Source: Roseburia inulinivorans DSM 16841 (GTDB taxonomy: Bacteria > Bacillota > Clostridia > Lachnospirales > Lachnospiraceae). Taken from it: a DNA stretch of 54,204 bases. The translations under genes and the position numbers were made by a program. The DNA lies in contig NZ_ACFY01000147.1 in the NCBI RefSeq assembly GCF_000174195.1, forward strand, positions 1 through 54,204. Direction: 5' to 3'. The notes beneath the pieces are model-generated. The model was given only the letters and a program-made list of their open reading frames with translations. It was not told the DNA's origin and did no database searches. Positions 43,386-51,459 of the stretch are shown in pieces; positions within the stretch are counted from its first letter, which is position 1, and every line of letters starts with the position of its first letter.

Positions 43386-44920
43386 CCAGCGCCTCCTGTA
43401 CTATTTTTCTGTCGTCTAACGGATATCGGATTCCTTTGATCTCCTGATAACTCTCGTGTCCTTTTCCGGCTAAAACAATAATATCCCTTTTCTCTGCCAT
43501 CGAAACGGCATATTCCACTGCTGCCCTGCGGTCTGAGATCTTTATGTAAGATGGCTTTTCCCCTGCACACACTGCGCCACGCAGCCCATCCTCGATCTGG
43601 TTCATGATCCGCTCCGGATCCTCCCACCTTGGATTATCCGAGGTGATAATGGTAAAATCTGCCAGTCTGCCTGCCGTCTCTCCCATCTGATACCTTCTCA
43701 AAACAGAGCGGTTTCCTCCGCATCCAAAAATCACGATCAGCCTTGCCGGTTTGAATTTTCGTAAAGTTTCGAGCAGATTCCGAAGACTCATCTCATTGTG
43801 GGCATAATCGATCAGGAACACATACCCGGTCCCAGCCGTCATGTTCTGACATCTTCCCGGCACGATCTGTTTTGCCAGCGCTGCTTTTATCTGCTCCCGG
43901 TCCACCTTAAAAATGCCCTGCCACAGAAATGGCGGCAAGCGCATTATAGATATTAAACTGCCCCGGAAGCTGCATGACGATATCCTCTCTCCGCCACTCT
44001 CTTTTTACCGTAAAATGGCTTTGTAAGCTGCCCGATTCCATCCCATACCATTCGTCCTCCGCCATCACGTCCGAAGGGTGCCGGATGGAGAAGTTCTCCA
44101 CCTCGCAGGTATGTCCTGCAAGTATCTTATCCACATTCGGATCATCCTGATTCACAATGCCAATGCCACACTGCCGCATCAGCCTGCTTTTGCAGTACAG
44201 ATACTCGGAAAAAGTTGCATGTTCCCCCTTTCCGATATGATCCGGTTCTATGTTCAGAAAAACGCCGATATCAAAAAAAATATCTGCCGTGCGCTGCAAT
44301 GCAATGCCCTGCGAGGACACCTCCATCACACAGCAGTCACATTCATTTTCCACCATGCGGGACAGAAGCCTGTGGATCTCGCACGATTCCGGCGTGGTGT
44401 TTTTCACCGTCTCTCTCCTTCTTCCATCATAGGATTCGATTGTTCCGATCATTCCTACCCGGTAACCGGCTTCCTGCAAAATCCCCGCAGTCAGAAATGC
44501 TGTTGTCGTCTTGCCATTCGTGCCTGTGATGCCGATCATCTTCATCCGTTCTGCCGGATGATCAAAAAAAGCTGCCGAGAGCGCAGAGAGTGCTTTTCTG
44601 GTATCTCTCACTGCGACCACACAGATATTTCTGTCACGGATCAACTCATACACATTCACCTTCATATGTTCTGTCAGAATCACCGGTCCAGACCGGCTCT
44701 CGATCACATAGCGGTCATCCACAACAAGTACCGCTGCACCATGCTCCACCGCCTGTGGCACATATTCATGACCGTTGTTTCGGTATCCATTTATGCAAAC
44801 AAAAAGGGAGCCTTCTTTTACTTTTTCAGAATGACAACAGATATCCGTTATCTTCCGGTCATCGTCTCCCCTTACACTTTCGTATAAAATCTGTTTTAAC
44901 AGACTGCGTAATAATTGCAT
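43357..44920 (-). pseudogene. murE: MurE, UDP-MurNAc-tripeptide synthetase, one-base frameshift
   Basis: Two frames make one MurE of about 520 residues, which adds the third amino acid to the peptidoglycan precursor. The N-terminal part (43907-44920) has DSRxV-like and nucleotide motifs: VKEGSLFVCINGYRNNGHEY, GITGTNGKTTTAF and NTTPES. It ends at NIYNALAAISVAGHF; removing one A from the A5 run (plus strand 43909-43913) continues KVDREQIKAALAKQI and VPGRCQNM. The C-terminal part has YAHNEMSLRNLL and the DNPR motif (SDNPRWEDP), typical of ligases that add meso-diaminopimelate. The enzyme is essential, so the break is probably a sequence error. Confidence 0.88.
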
Positions 44921-45061
44921 ACTGCTCCCCTGCCTAATGGCAGAATGTACTTTTTTTATTATATGACAAGAAGGCTGATTTTACAAGTTGTCCCATTCGA
45001 TTCCATGTATGAAATCAATGGATCTGTGGCATATTATAAAAAAAGACAGGAGACTTTTATT

Positions 45062-45442
45062 ATGCGGCGAAATTTTTTTATCTGCGGACTCACGGGCTGG
45101 TGCCTTGAAATTCTTTTTACCTCCATCGGCAATTGCAGCCGGCATGACCTGCGCCTGATCGGGCAGACTTCCGTCTGGATGTTTCCCATTTACGGCATGG
45201 CATGTATCATCAAACCGCTGTACAGATACTTTAAAAAAATCCCTGCTCTCTTCCGGGGCTTTATCTATTCCACAGGTATTTTCTGTTTTGAGTACTTAAG
45301 TGGTTCCCTGTTAAAAAAACACCATCTATGTCCCTGGGATTACAGCAATGCTCCCACAAACATAAATGGTGTCATCCGTCTTGACTATGCGCCGGTATGG
45401 ATGGCTGCCGGACTGATCTTTGAGAAAATCCTCTCTAAGTAA
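45062..45442 (+). CDS. CmpB-like putative ABC transporter permease / membrane protein
   Basis: A 126-residue protein matching the small ABC_trans_CmpB family: GLTGWCLEILFTS at the start, WMFPIYGMACIIKPL in the middle and CPWDYSNAPTNINGVIRLDYAP, the most conserved part, near the end. About three to four hydrophobic segments. These proteins are widespread in Clostridia with no proven transport role. AGGAGA precedes the ATG at 45062; the frame extends 49 codons further but without family sequence. It diverges from murE and converges with the PH-domain gene eight bases away. Confidence 0.82.
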   Translation: MRRNFFICGLTGWCLEILFTSIGNCSRHDLRLIGQTSVWMFPIYGMACIIKPLYRYFKKIPALFRGFIYSTGIFCFEYLSGSLLKKHHLCPWDYSNAPTNINGVIRLDYAPVWMAAGLIFEKILSK

Positions 45443-45450
45443 GTTTTAGA

Positions 45451-45870
45451 TCATGAATCCAGAGCATCCGACAGATCCTGCGCAGCTCCAATGTCTAGTG
45501 TATTTAATGTGCGGCGTTTCATACGTGCCGCTTCTGATGCTTTCAAAAGATAATTTTTGACTTCCTTTGACTTTCTGATGTGGATCAGTTTCAGTTCCGC
45601 ATTCGTGACATCCCCAGTGTAGCAGGTGATCGTTCCGAGCCCGAAAATGCGCTCCAACAGTGTCGTTGTCAGCTTCACATCCTGTACCTTATACATGTAA
45701 CAGTCATTTTCTTCCGTCTTTAACAGACCTTGATCGATCGTCAGCATGCTTGGTGTGATCGTATACTTTGTAAACGTCCATGGCAGACCGAAAAATAATA
45801 ATCTCTTCCGCTCACAGTATTTTACTTCATCCTCGTCTTCTTCATGCATTGTCCTGATATCTTCAGCCAT
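45451..45870 (-). CDS. Bacterial PH-domain (bPH2) protein
   Basis: A 139-residue protein without obvious membrane helices except a hydrophobic LLFFGLPWTFTKYTI at about 24-38. The core TPSMLTIDQGLLKTEENDCY, VQDVKLTTTLLERIFGLGTI and LIHIRKSKEVKNYL fits the bacterial PH domain seen in YdbS/YdbT proteins. Role unknown. GGAGT lies upstream of the ATG. It points away from pyrB, leaving a 250-base divergent control region. Confidence 0.78.
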   Translation of the reverse strand: MAEDIRTMHEEDEDEVKYCERKRLLFFGLPWTFTKYTITPSMLTIDQGLLKTEENDCYMYKVQDVKLTTTLLERIFGLGTITCYTGDVTNAELKLIHIRKSKEVKNYLLKASEAARMKRRTLNTLDIGAAQDLSDALDS

Positions 45871-46026
45871 ATGATACTCCTTTTTTCTCCGGATTGCTTT
45901 TCATCCTCATGATTATTTGATTATAGCTTTTTTGCTTTCAAACTGCAATATAAAAAGCCAGCTGACGACCAAAAATTTCTGAAAATTTTATTATTTTGTA
46001 CCAATATAACGTAAATAATTTTTCTC

Positions 46027-46055
46027 TTGAATTTGGAAAATGATTATTATATGAT
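46027..46055 (+). promoter_or_regulatory. Putative promoter of pyrBI
   Basis: TTGAAT and TATGAT are separated by 17 bases, predicting a start close to 46062, right at the base of the leader hairpin. A second, weaker TTGTAC/TATAAC pair lies about 30 bases upstream. Confidence 0.55.
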
Positions 46056-46061
46056 AGTAAA

Positions 46062-46107
46062 AATGCCTGAGAGAAATATCACTATTTCTTATAAAAGAGC
46101 AGGTATT
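46062..46107 (+). promoter_or_regulatory. Leader hairpin upstream of pyrB
   Basis: AATGCCTG (46062-46069) pairs with CAGGTATT (46100-46107) with one G-U, and AGAAATA (46072-46078) with TATTTCT (46083-46089). It ends three bases before AAGGAGG, the pyrB ribosome site. No T-run follows, so it is not a terminator; it may affect message stability or ribosome access. Confidence 0.5.
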
Positions 46108-46122
46108 TATAAGGAGGTTTAT

Positions 46123-47049
46123 ATGCGTCATTTAATGAGTCCATTAGACTTCTCCGTCGAAGAGTTAGACAAACTCTTAGACCTTGCAAATGATATCGAG
46201 AAGTTTCCTGGCAAGTATGCCCATGCATGTGATGGCAAAAAGCTTGCAACATGTTTTTATGAGCCAAGTACACGAACAAGACTTAGTTTTGAAGCTGCCA
46301 TGTTAAATCTTGGTGGTTCTGTTTTAGGTTTTTCCGATGCGAGTTGTTCTTCCGCATCCAAAGGTGAAAGTGTTTCTGATACGATCCGGATTATTTCCTG
46401 TTACGCAGATATCTGTGCTATGCGTCATCCAAAGGAAGGTGCACCTCTTGTAGCCTCCCAAAAATCCCGAATTCCAGTAATTAATGCCGGCGACGGTGGT
46501 CATCAGCATCCTACCCAGACATTGACGGACTTATTGACGATCCGGTCTTTAAAGGGCAGACTGTCTAACATGACGATCGGTCTCTGTGGCGACTTAAAAT
46601 TCGGACGGACCGTACATTCACTGATCAATGCCCTCATCCGTTACCCGGGGATTAAGTTCGTACTCATCTCACCGGAAGAGTTAAAGATTCCAAGCTATAT
46701 CCGTGAAGATGTATTGAGAGCCAACAATATTCCATTTGAAGAGGTGGAACGCTTAGAAGATGCAATGCCGGATCTTGATATTTTGTATATGACACGTGTA
46801 CAGAAGGAACGTTTCTTCAACGAAGAAGACTACGTACGTTTGAAGAATTTCTATATTCTGACCAAAGCTAAAATGGATCTTGCAAAAGACGATATGTTAG
46901 TGCTTCACCCACTCCCTCGTGTCAATGAGATCTCTGTCGAAGTGGATGATGATCCAAGAGCTGCCTACTTCCGTCAGGCGCAGTACGGCGTCTATGTAAG
47001 GATGGCACTGATCCTGACATTGCTTGAAATCGATACTGCGAAGCTTTAA
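46123..47049 (+). CDS. pyrB: Aspartate carbamoyltransferase catalytic subunit
   Basis: A 308-residue enzyme joining carbamoyl phosphate and aspartate in pyrimidine synthesis. The carbamoyl-phosphate site is [39 protein letters not shown] and [19 protein letters not shown] ILGDL counterpart, TRVQKERF and [10 protein letters not shown] follow in order. AAGGAGG precedes the ATG at 46123; 32 further upstream codons are leader. It is followed by pyrI, so it should form the regulated dodecameric enzyme. Confidence 0.97.
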   Translation: MRHLMSPLDFSVEELDKLLDLANDIEKFPGKYAHACDGKKLATCFYEPSTRTRLSFEAAMLNLGGSVLGFSDASCSSASKGESVSDTIRIISCYADICAMRHPKEGAPLVASQKSRIPVINAGDGGHQHPTQTLTDLLTIRSLKGRLSNMTIGLCGDLKFGRTVHSLINALIRYPGIKFVLISPEELKIPSYIREDVLRANNIPFEEVERLEDAMPDLDILYMTRVQKERFFNEEDYVRLKNFYILTKAKMDLAKDDMLVLHPLPRVNEISVEVDDDPRAAYFRQAQYGVYVRMALILTLLEIDTAKL

Positions 47050-47134
47050 ATCCACTGATGCAGACTCTGAATCAGTTTTTATGGATTTTGAATATTAAGA
47101 TTTTTCGTGACGTCCGTCACAGATAGGAGTACAC

Positions 47135-47572
47135 ATGTTAAATATTAGTGGTATTCAGGAAGGTTTCGTCTTAGACCATATCCAGGCGGGAATGAGCCTT
47201 CAGATTTATCATGATCTGAAATTAGACCAGTTAGACTGCACCGTTGCCATCATTAAGAATGCAAAGAGCAATAAGATGGGCAAAAAGGACATTTTAAAAG
47301 TGGAATGTCCGGTTGAGGCATTAGACTTAGATATTCTCGGATTTATTGACCACAACATCACGGTCAATGTGATCAAGGATTCCAAGATCGTAGAGAAAAA
47401 GGAGCTTCACATGCCAAAACAGGTAAAGAATGTCATCCGGTGCAAAAACCCACGCTGCATCACTTCCATCGAGCAGGAACTCGACCAGATCTTCCTTCTC
47501 ACCGATGAGGCAAAAGAAGTTTACCGCTGCAAATACTGTGAAGAGAAATATACCAATCCAAACCGCAGATAA
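47135..47572 (+). CDS. pyrI: Aspartate carbamoyltransferase regulatory subunit
   Basis: A 145-residue regulatory chain that binds nucleotides and contacts PyrB through a zinc domain. The N-terminal part has GFVLDHIQAGMSLQIY and KMGKKDILKVE. The four zinc-binding cysteines are in CKNPRC and CKYC. A TTAAATATTAGTGG start and AGGAGT upstream mark 47135. It follows pyrB after 85 bases and is closed by a terminator. Confidence 0.96.
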   Translation: MLNISGIQEGFVLDHIQAGMSLQIYHDLKLDQLDCTVAIIKNAKSNKMGKKDILKVECPVEALDLDILGFIDHNITVNVIKDSKIVEKKELHMPKQVKNVIRCKNPRCITSIEQELDQIFLLTDEAKEVYRCKYCEEKYTNPNRR

Positions 47573-47583
47573 AAATACGGCAC

Positions 47584-47613
47584 AAAAAAGTCCCCATTCA
47601 AGGGGACTTTTTT
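47584..47613 (+). terminator. Terminator of pyrBI
   Basis: A perfect 12-bp stem AAAAAAGTCCCC/GGGGACTTTTTT with a six-base loop, twelve bases after the pyrI stop. It can also serve the convergent DnaJ-family gene. Confidence 0.92.
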
Positions 47614-47650
47614 ATATCGCAGATTTCATAATTTTTGTAAAAAATAATTC

Positions 47651-48307
47651 TTAGAATGGCCGCAGACAACAGCAGTTGCACAGCATATTCAAAAACAGGA
47701 GGCTTAAGCACCAGCTTCCGGAACTGGAATATGGTCTGTCATAATTATCACCCATGCTGGTGTACCATGTACCTCCAAATTCCAGATGTTGTAAAAACTG
47801 ACGGTATTCAAAATTACTTGGCTCCATCTCGACAGCCCTTCCCGCATGCTGTTTTGCAACGATATTATTGCCGGCTCCCTGATTTGCCATTGCACTATAG
47901 TAGTACCATCGTGCGCTGCGCTCTGCAAATGGAATACCGTTCAAAACATTGAGTGCTTCCGCATAACAGCGGTTTGCGATATAATTTGCAGCCGCCTGCA
48001 TCTGTGGGGAGTCATTCGCTGTTCTGTATCCCTGATTTCCACTGTAATTGTACCGATAGCTTCCACCACCTGCGGAGGAGGTGTTATATCCATAACTTCC
48101 ACCAAAGCTTCCGCCCGACTGTTTTTCCTTCATGATCTGATCATAGGCCTGCTGTACTTCCTTAAACTTCTCCTCAGCCTGTGCCTTATTCGGATTGTTA
48201 ATATTAGCATCCGGGTGATATTTACGGCTTAAAGCCCGATATGCTTTTTTTATCTCATCATCCGAGGCACCCGGTGAAATACCGAGCACCTGATATGGAT
48301 TCATCAT
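47651..48307 (-). CDS. DnaJ-domain protein
   Basis: A 218-residue protein with an N-terminal J domain (about 4-70): [20 protein letters not shown] and the HPD motif in [13 protein letters not shown], so it can stimulate a DnaK ATPase. A Gly/Ser/Tyr-rich linker (about 70-105) follows, then a TPR-like helical part ([30 protein letters not shown]) and a hydrophobic Cys-rich tail ([13 protein letters not shown]). It lacks the DnaJ zinc fingers, so it is a type III J protein. The next gene upstream ends 12 bases before it, suggesting a shared message. Confidence 0.9.
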   Translation of the reverse strand: MMNPYQVLGISPGASDDEIKKAYRALSRKYHPDANINNPNKAQAEEKFKEVQQAYDQIMKEKQSGGSFGGSYGYNTSSAGGGSYRYNYSGNQGYRTANDSPQMQAAANYIANRCYAEALNVLNGIPFAERSARWYYYSAMANQGAGNNIVAKQHAGRAVEMEPSNFEYRQFLQHLEFGGTWYTSMGDNYDRPYSSSGSWCLSLLFLNMLCNCCCLRPF

Positions 48308-48319
48308 ATAATTCTCCTG

Positions 48320-49195
48320 TTACTTTTTCCTGTCTTCTTTTTTTCTCTTCGTCTTTTTCTCTTCCAGCTTCTTTTTTCTAAGCTGTAAGTATTCATATCT
48401 GCTCCATACACCGGAGTAGAGAATATTCCGCAAAATATCCGCATGCAGTAAAATCGGCAGACGCTCGAATGACTTGGCACACTCCGACATCATGCTCGTC
48501 AGCAGCAATTTACAGAATGTATCAAATTCCTGATCATTTTCTTTTTCCATGTATACAAGCGGATTATAGCAGTTCTTCTTCTGGTCTGCTTCATAGTCCT
48601 CGTATGCGTCCATCAGATAAATAAACTTACCCATATAAAATCCAAGGGTACGCATCTCCTCCTGCCACTCATCCTCCCGCCAGCACATGATCTCTCCAAG
48701 CATCTCACCGGTAAGACCTGCCACAAGATCGAGATTCGTCTCTTTGTTCTTCTCTGCTTCCGCTGTCTTACGCATGAATTCTTCCAAAGCCCTTACCTGT
48801 CTTGGATATTTTGACACGATACGAGTATAATCCTTATCGAGGATTTTTACAAACGCTTTTTTCGTGTAGGATTTCTCGTCCTTCCAGTCATCTAAAAGAT
48901 TCTGGTATGCCAGGATCAGGTTCATGTCTGCGGCATACTCTGTCGCCTCATTGATGTAAGCCGTCCGTTTCTTCGTCGGGTGCAGCGGACAGGTAAACTC
49001 TGTCTCGGTGTTCTCCAGTTCATACAGTCCGGTCAGCAGAACGATCAGAAATGTCAGATCATAACTTAACAGCATCTGTCCTTTTGTGCCACAATTTGTT
49101 TTGAGTTTCTGGCAGAGTCCGCAGTAATATGCCTGATATATTTTTTTACTTTCTTCCGATAGTTCTTTTTGATTGATATTGATATAACCAAACAA
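48320..49195 (-). CDS. DUF5685-like protein, unknown function
   Basis: A 291-residue soluble, helix-rich protein. The N-terminal YINQKELSEESKKIYQAYYC-like opening, then CGLCQKLKTNCG, and CPLHPTKK give several Cys near the start that could bind a metal. Later helices contain YMGKFIYLMDAYEDYEADQKKNCYNP-type sequence, with acidic residues resembling helical prenyl-synthase-like folds. The tail is strongly basic. Such genes often sit next to DnaJ-type genes in Lachnospiraceae. Family name is from memory; no function can be stated. Confidence 0.7.
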   Translation of the reverse strand: MFGYININQKELSEESKKIYQAYYCGLCQKLKTNCGTKGQMLLSYDLTFLIVLLTGLYELENTETEFTCPLHPTKKRTAYINEATEYAADMNLILAYQNLLDDWKDEKSYTKKAFVKILDKDYTRIVSKYPRQVRALEEFMRKTAEAEKNKETNLDLVAGLTGEMLGEIMCWREDEWQEEMRTLGFYMGKFIYLMDAYEDYEADQKKNCYNPLVYMEKENDQEFDTFCKLLLTSMMSECAKSFERLPILLHADILRNILYSGVWSRYEYLQLRKKKLEEKKTKRKKEDRKK

Positions 49196-49217
49196 TGGAA
49201 AAATCTCCTTTTATTTT

Positions 49218-49613
49218 TCAACTTTTTTTCACAAATTCTGTCCGGCATTTTGGACAGGTAATGCAGATTTTTCCTCTGCCTTTTGGCACTCTCACTTTCT
49301 GTTTACATTGCGGACATTTGTAAAATCTGTAGTTTTTTCTCTGTGCCAGATGCTTTTTGAACCGGTTCCACTTCACAGCCATCTGATATCTGTAGTTGAG
49401 ATATTTCTGATTTTCTGCATATCTTGCGGAAATATTCTTCGAGAACATTCTCCATGTGGAATAGATCATCAGCGCGATCGCCAACCAGTAAAAAATGCCA
49501 AGACGGCTGAACATCGACAAAAAAAGCAATACCAGTGCAGCAATGCTCTGTGCTTTTGCCAGTTCATCCGCTCCATATCTTCCAATCATAAAACGCTGTA
49601 TTTTCTCCCTCAT
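49218..49613 (-). CDS. Small membrane protein with zinc ribbon
   Basis: A 131-residue protein with two adjacent hydrophobic segments (about 25-60), a basic middle, and a C-terminal zinc ribbon: YKCPQCKQKVRVPKGRGK and ITCPKCRTEF, with four cysteines in CxxC pairs. It probably sits in the membrane with the ribbon inside the cell. It precedes the DUF5685-like and DnaJ genes on the same strand with 22 and 12 base gaps, so the three may be one operon. Function unknown. Confidence 0.8.
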   Translation of the reverse strand: MREKIQRFMIGRYGADELAKAQSIAALVLLFLSMFSRLGIFYWLAIALMIYSTWRMFSKNISARYAENQKYLNYRYQMAVKWNRFKKHLAQRKNYRFYKCPQCKQKVRVPKGRGKICITCPKCRTEFVKKS

Positions 49614-49714
49614 TGTTCCGACCTCCTATCAAGTGATTTTATGTTACGCTTCAAAGGAAATCGCGTCAACACACCTATTGTCTTTTAAGAAACATTTTAG
49701 ATTTCTATAATAAT

Positions 49715-50797
49715 TTAAAATAACTGTACTTTCTGACGCATGCCCACACCATCCTGTGCATAGCAGACAGCAGTATCCGAGTCGATCATACTCTTCATAT
49801 AAAGGTCGTACACGGCATCGTCCATGGAGACCATTCCCTCTTTTCTGCAGCTGCGCATCACGGACGGTATCTGGAAATACTTCTGTTCCTTTATCAGGCT
49901 TTTTATCTCCTGATTTGCCAAAAGAACTTCAAACGCCGCCACACGTCCGCCTCCATCCAGTCTCGGAAGAAGCTGCTGGGAAATAACGCCTGCCAGTACA
50001 TCCGAAAGCTGTGAACGAATCTGATGCTGCCTGTGATCCGGGAAACATTCCACGACCCGTTCGATGGAAGCCACTGCATTTCTGGTTGGAAGTGCGGCAA
50101 TCACAAGATGTCCCATCTCCGCCGCAGTCAGCGCAAGTGAAACCGTATCCAGATCTTCCATCTCACTGATCAGAATGACATCCATATCCTGTTTTAACGC
50201 AGCTTTTAAACCCGCTTCATAAGACCGGCTGTCAATGCCGATCTCCCGCTGCAGCACCATGGACTTTCCGCTCCGGAAAAGATACTCTGCCGGTTTTTCC
50301 AGTGTCAGGATCGACCGCTCATAATTAGAAGCAATATGGTCGATCATCGATGCCATCGTTGTTGTCCTTCCACTTCCGGATGCACCTGTCACAAGAATGA
50401 GTCCTCTTCTCTTCCCAGCCATCTGCACTGCCGACTCCGGAAGTCCAAGCATCTGCGGTGTCGGGATCTTCTCTGCGAACAGACGGACAGACATTGCACA
50501 CGTTCCACTCTGCCGGAACAGATTCACGCGGACACGCTTATTGAAAACCGGGCAGGAAAATTCAACCTCTCCATTTTCTTCGAATGTTTTCTGCTGTTTT
50601 TTGTCCAGCAATTTCTCTATGAGTTCCTCCATGGAAAAAGACACGTTCCATTCCTCTGTCATATCCACAAGCCTTCCATCTATCCGGAGCAGCAGCTGCT
50701 CTTTCGGCACATAATGGATATCGGAAGCTCCTTTTTTTCCTGCCTCTTCTAATATCTTATGAAATTCCTGTAAAGATCCGGTAGTATCACTCTGCAT
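49715..50797 (-). CDS. PilT/GspE-like ATPase with altered motifs
   Basis: A 360-residue protein aligned along its length with PilT pilus-retraction ATPases: GASDIHYVPKEQLLLRIDG, VRVNLFRQ, TGASGSGRTTTMASMIDHI, DMDVILISEMEDLDTVSLAL and TAAEMGHLVIAALPTRNAVA. Two key sites differ: the Walker A lysine is Arg144 (GSGRTT instead of GSGKTT), and the His-box histidine (normally LHT) is Pro. GAGGACG precedes the ATG at 50797. No other pilus gene is nearby. It may be a poorly active or regulatory member of the family. Confidence 0.85.
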   Translation of the reverse strand: MQSDTTGSLQEFHKILEEAGKKGASDIHYVPKEQLLLRIDGRLVDMTEEWNVSFSMEELIEKLLDKKQQKTFEENGEVEFSCPVFNKRVRVNLFRQSGTCAMSVRLFAEKIPTPQMLGLPESAVQMAGKRRGLILVTGASGSGRTTTMASMIDHIASNYERSILTLEKPAEYLFRSGKSMVLQREIGIDSRSYEAGLKAALKQDMDVILISEMEDLDTVSLALTAAEMGHLVIAALPTRNAVASIERVVECFPDHRQHQIRSQLSDVLAGVISQQLLPRLDGGGRVAAFEVLLANQEIKSLIKEQKYFQIPSVMRSCRKEGMVSMDDAVYDLYMKSMIDSDTAVCYAQDGVGMRQKVQLF

Positions 50798-50920
50798 GAT
50801 CGTCCTCAACTTTCTTCTATATATGATTGCCACGATTTTTTTTGTATACACATTGCGGTGCACTTTTTGCAGGCGCAATGATAATTTCTACACTTACACC
50901 ATCATACAACAATCCGGCAT

Positions 50921-50947
50921 AAAAAAAAAGATGTCAGCTGACATCTT
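50921..50947 (-). terminator. Terminator of rnpB
   Basis: A perfect 20-nt palindrome (50928-50947) is followed on the minus strand by a run of T. It starts nine bases after the end of the RNase P RNA. Confidence 0.92.
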
Positions 50948-50955
50948 CTCTATCT

Positions 50956-51336
50956 AAAATAAGCAGGACGATAAGCCGGGTTATGTCCGTCTGCAAATGC
51001 AGACACGAATGATCATCTTTCTAGAATGACTGTTGCCAGCCATTTCAAGCGACCTACCTAAAGCTGGCGGGCCACGTCAACGCTTTTGTTCGGTCTTGCT
51101 TCGAATGGGGTTTACATATGCCCCTCCTGTTACCAGAAAGGCGGTAGTCTCTTACACTGCCCTTCCACCCTTACCAGATTCTGGTCAAGCCAGAATCGGC
51201 GGTATATTTCTGTTGCACTTTCCTTGGAGTCGCCTCCACCGGACGTTATCCGGCATTCTGCCCTGTGAAGCCCGGACTTTCCTCACCTGCGGTCTTTCGA
51301 CACTTGCAGCCGCGATCATTTGTCCTACTTATTTTA
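50956..51336 (-). ncRNA. rnpB: RNase P RNA
   Basis: The minus strand carries the conserved RNase P core: GAGGAAAGTCCGGGCTTC near the 5' end (about 51272-51289) and AACCCGGCTTATCG at the 3' end (about 50969-50982). The terminal helix P1 forms between AATAAGTAGGAC (5') and GTCCTGCTTATT (3'), fixing the ends near 51336 and 50956. Length of about 380 nt is typical. It is the ribozyme that matures tRNA 5' ends. Strong terminators lie on both sides. Open frames across this region are spurious. Confidence 0.95.
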
Positions 51337-51347
51337 AAAACTGAAAG

Positions 51348-51374
51348 AACGCCGCAAAAACTTTGCGACGCTCC
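51348..51374 (-). terminator. Terminator upstream of rnpB, ending the nucleoside kinase gene
   Basis: GAGCGTCGCAAAG pairs with the TTTGCGGCGTTC arm across a short loop (one U-G pair in the minus RNA), followed by TTCTTTC. Confidence 0.7.
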
Positions 51375-51400
51375 TTAATATACACTATTCCTTTAATTTT

Positions 51401-51450
51401 CGCAAGAAAATTTTTTTCGCAAGAAAATTTTTTTCGCAAGAAAATTTTTT
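51401..51450. repeat. Three tandem copies of a 17-nt repeat
   Basis: CGCAAGAAAATTTTTTT occurs at 51401-51417 and 51418-51434, and again with one T fewer at 51435-51450. Each junction forms a small TTTTC/GAAAA hairpin. It lies in the 3' region of the nucleoside kinase gene, before its GC-rich terminator. Confidence 0.9.
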
Positions 51451-51459
51451 CAATTGTAT

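Noticed and set aside
51033..51344. Plus-strand ORFs across the rnpB region
   Set aside because: The segment is RNase P RNA on the minus strand.
51401..51450. CRISPR-like array
   Set aside because: Repeats are directly adjacent without spacers and are only 17 nt long.
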